Assembly: GCA_003545435.1 (NCBI GenBank)
Contig: DPYI01000044.1
Location: 1 to 6,383 of the forward strand
Length of the DNA stretch: 6,383 bases
Direction: 5' to 3'
From: Patescibacteria group bacterium
GTDB taxonomy: Bacteria > Patescibacteriota > Microgenomatia > UBA10105 > UBA927
This document shows positions 5,365 through 6,383 of this stretch, in pieces. Made by a program: the position numbers and the translations under genes. Below the pieces are notes generated by a model, which saw nothing but the letters and a program-made list of their open reading frames with translations, was not told where the DNA came from and searched no databases. The stretch's first letter is position 1, and every line of letters begins with the position of its first letter.

Positions 5365-5473
5365 CACACGCTCATACTGTTTTTTTGCTCGATTAGCACA
5401 TGATGACAAACGTGATGAGCACATGAAGTAATCTCACGTGCTTATCGTGTGGTTTTTAATCACGTGCTCATCA
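5365..5473. promoter_or_regulatory. Cluster of five TCAYGTGCTCATCA-like motifs upstream of PrgI
   Basis: Plus-strand copies lie at 5434-5447 (TCACGTGCTTATCG) and 5460-5473 (TCACGTGCTCATCA), with a degenerate one at 5365-5378 (CACACGCTCATACT). Minus-strand copies lie at 5391-5403 (TCATGTGCTAATC) and 5413-5426 (TCATGTGCTCATCA). The last plus and last minus copies pair as inverted repeats at 13 of 14 positions. The final copy ends 1 nt before the PrgI ATG and follows a TTTAAT box, so a bound protein would block transcription or initiation. As RNA, the copies could form mutually exclusive hairpins. Confidence 0.6.
5455..5460 (+). promoter_or_regulatory. Weak candidate -10 box for PrgI
   Basis: TTTAAT lies 14 nt before the ATG at 5475, which would give a leader of roughly 8 nt and no room for a Shine-Dalgarno. 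No -35 consensus is visible at 16-18 nt. Its last base overlaps the final TCAYGTGCTCATCA-like motif. Confidence 0.25.
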
Positions 5474-5474
5474 T

Positions 5475-6383
5475 ATGGAACAACATCCTGTCCCGCAAAA
5501 CATCACTTCGTTTCAGTTTCGCCTGATCGGCGACATGACCATTAAACAATTCGGGTACCTGGCCGGCGGCATTATTTTAGCGTACATTTCCTACAAACTT
5601 CCGCTCCCGTTCTTTTTTACCTGGCCGATGGCAATTATTTTTGCCTTGACGGGATTCGGGTTTGCGTTTGTCCCTGTTGAGGAGCGGCCTATGGACATCT
5701 GGTTCTTTTCTTTTTTAAAAAATGTGTACAATCCGACCATCTTTCACTGGGAGCACACCGACCCCTTGCCTGAACCGCCAAAATCCCTTGTTCCGCCTCC
5801 CCTGAAGGCCCCTGTTATTTCTGTTCCCGCTGTTCTTTCGGCCACCCCTCTCCGGCAAACCGTCGCCTCCCAAACAACCGGAACAAAACCTGTTCTTTCC
5901 GCACCGGGAATCGCCAAACACCCCGCCGTTCTTTCTGTTCCCGTTGCACAGAAGCAAAACCAACAGGTTTCCTTCCTTGATTCATTTTTTTCTTTTATTG
6001 ACAATTTGTTTGTCGCGCGTCCCAATGCTCCCCCCGCGTACGTTGTTCAGCCGCAACCACAGGCAAACATCGTTGCTCACCCATCGACAAGTCAACAGGT
6101 GTCCCGGGGCTATCAGCCGATGCGGGTTCCGACGATTCCCGTGCCTTCTATTGTTGGGAGAAGAATTCCCGAACCGCAGGCCGTTCAACCGGCTGTTCCG
6201 GAAAAACAAATAACACTCCAACAAAAACAGAAAACAGAAGAAAACCTCAACGGTCTGAAAACACAGCTTGAAACGGTCCAAAAACAACTCTCGGAAAAAA
6301 CCGTAGAAGAAAAACGGTTTTCGGAGCTTCAGGGCCAATTAACCGAACTCATGGCAGAACGGCAGAGAATGGAAAATGAGCTT
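5475..6383 (+). CDS. PrgI-family membrane protein with long C-terminal extension (3' end cut off)
   Basis: The frame stays open from ATG 5475 to the window end, giving at least 303 residues. The first 95 residues are a PrgI-type domain: MEQHPVPQNITSFQFRLIGD, a membrane segment at about 26-41 (FGYLAGGIILAYISY), a short PLPFFFTW turn, a second segment at about 50-68 ending FVPVEERPMD, then WFFSFLKNVYNPT. PrgI proteins are small inner-membrane parts of type IV secretion channels in Gram-positive conjugation systems and in Patescibacteria. Most are near 100-130 residues. Here a Pro/Ala/Val-rich region with repeated (P)AVLS(A/V) peptides (117-157) follows, then a hydrophobic stretch VSFLDSFFSFIDNLFV (about 163-178), Pro/Gln-rich sequence, and a Lys/Glu/Gln-rich coiled coil from about 243 onward. 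It diverges from the TraG-like ATPase gene. Codon use shows no break at the domain borders. Confidence 0.85.
   Translation, partial: MEQHPVPQNITSFQFRLIGDMTIKQFGYLAGGIILAYISYKLPLPFFFTWPMAIIFALTGFGFAFVPVEERPMDIWFFSFLKNVYNPTIFHWEHTDPLPEPPKSLVPPPLKAPVISVPAVLSATPLRQTVASQTTGTKPVLSAPGIAKHPAVLSVPVAQKQNQQVSFLDSFFSFIDNLFVARPNAPPAYVVQPQPQANIVAHPSTSQQVSRGYQPMRVPTIPVPSIVGRRIPEPQAVQPAVPEKQITLQQKQKTEENLNGLKTQLETVQKQLSEKTVEEKRFSELQGQLTELMAERQRMENEL

Noticed and set aside
5178..5396. A 72-codon plus-strand frame in the divergent region
   Set aside because: It starts inside the GC-rich inverted-repeat element and crosses the 32-bp dyad and the palindromic sites. Its translation is Phe/Tyr/Cys-rich with no family resemblance, so the region is better explained as regulatory DNA.
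5715..6338. Overlapping frames on both strands opposite the PrgI gene
   Set aside because: Arg/Gly/Phe-rich products are typical of the antisense of Pro/Gln/Lys-rich coding sequence. The plus-strand PrgI frame is open through the whole stretch.

Overview
The window looks like a chromosomal segment of a Patescibacteria/CPR-type bacterium, possibly Microgenomates-like. This assignment is inference. It rests on three things: a soluble VirD4/TraG-type ATPase next to a PrgI-family protein, a pair of small 'four-helix bundle' (S23/IVS-type) genes embedded in short A/T-rich repeats, and mostly absent Shine-Dalgarno sequences. No rRNA, tRNA, CRISPR array, transposase or integrase was seen.

Layout. 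From about 5.1 kb down to position 1, everything recognised reads on the minus strand: the TraG/VirD4-like ATPase (2938-5112), nadD (2270-2827), a 118-residue four-helix bundle gene (1875-2231), nadE (973-1809), an enlarged 254-residue four-helix bundle gene (148-912), and what may be the first codons of a further gene running off the left edge (1-51). From 5475 to the right edge a PrgI-family membrane protein with a long Pro/Gln-rich and coiled-coil extension reads on the plus strand and is cut by the window end. Between the ATPase and PrgI lies a 362-bp divergent control region.

How the genes work together. nadD and nadE encode the last two steps of NAD synthesis: nicotinate mononucleotide to deamido-NAD, then to NAD. 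They would form a natural operon, but a four-helix bundle gene separates them. The ATPase and PrgI belong to a type IV secretion/conjugation-like DNA or protein translocation apparatus.

The most interesting structure lies in the spacers. The nadE-nadD spacer is repeat arm, four-helix gene, inverted repeat arm. The nadD-ATPase spacer has the same arms with only a small hairpin between them, like an 'empty' version of the same element. The other four-helix gene is bordered by a different repeat family (TAAAGGA-type, about 10-nt period). Copies of that family also lie inside its reading frame and are translated as a C-terminal linker, together with a REP-like sequence. The divergent region holds an 83-bp GC-rich element with terminal inverted repeats, a 32-bp dyad with a TACA-AA-TGTA core, and five copies of a TCAYGTGCTCATCA-like motif that reach to within 1 nt of the PrgI start codon.
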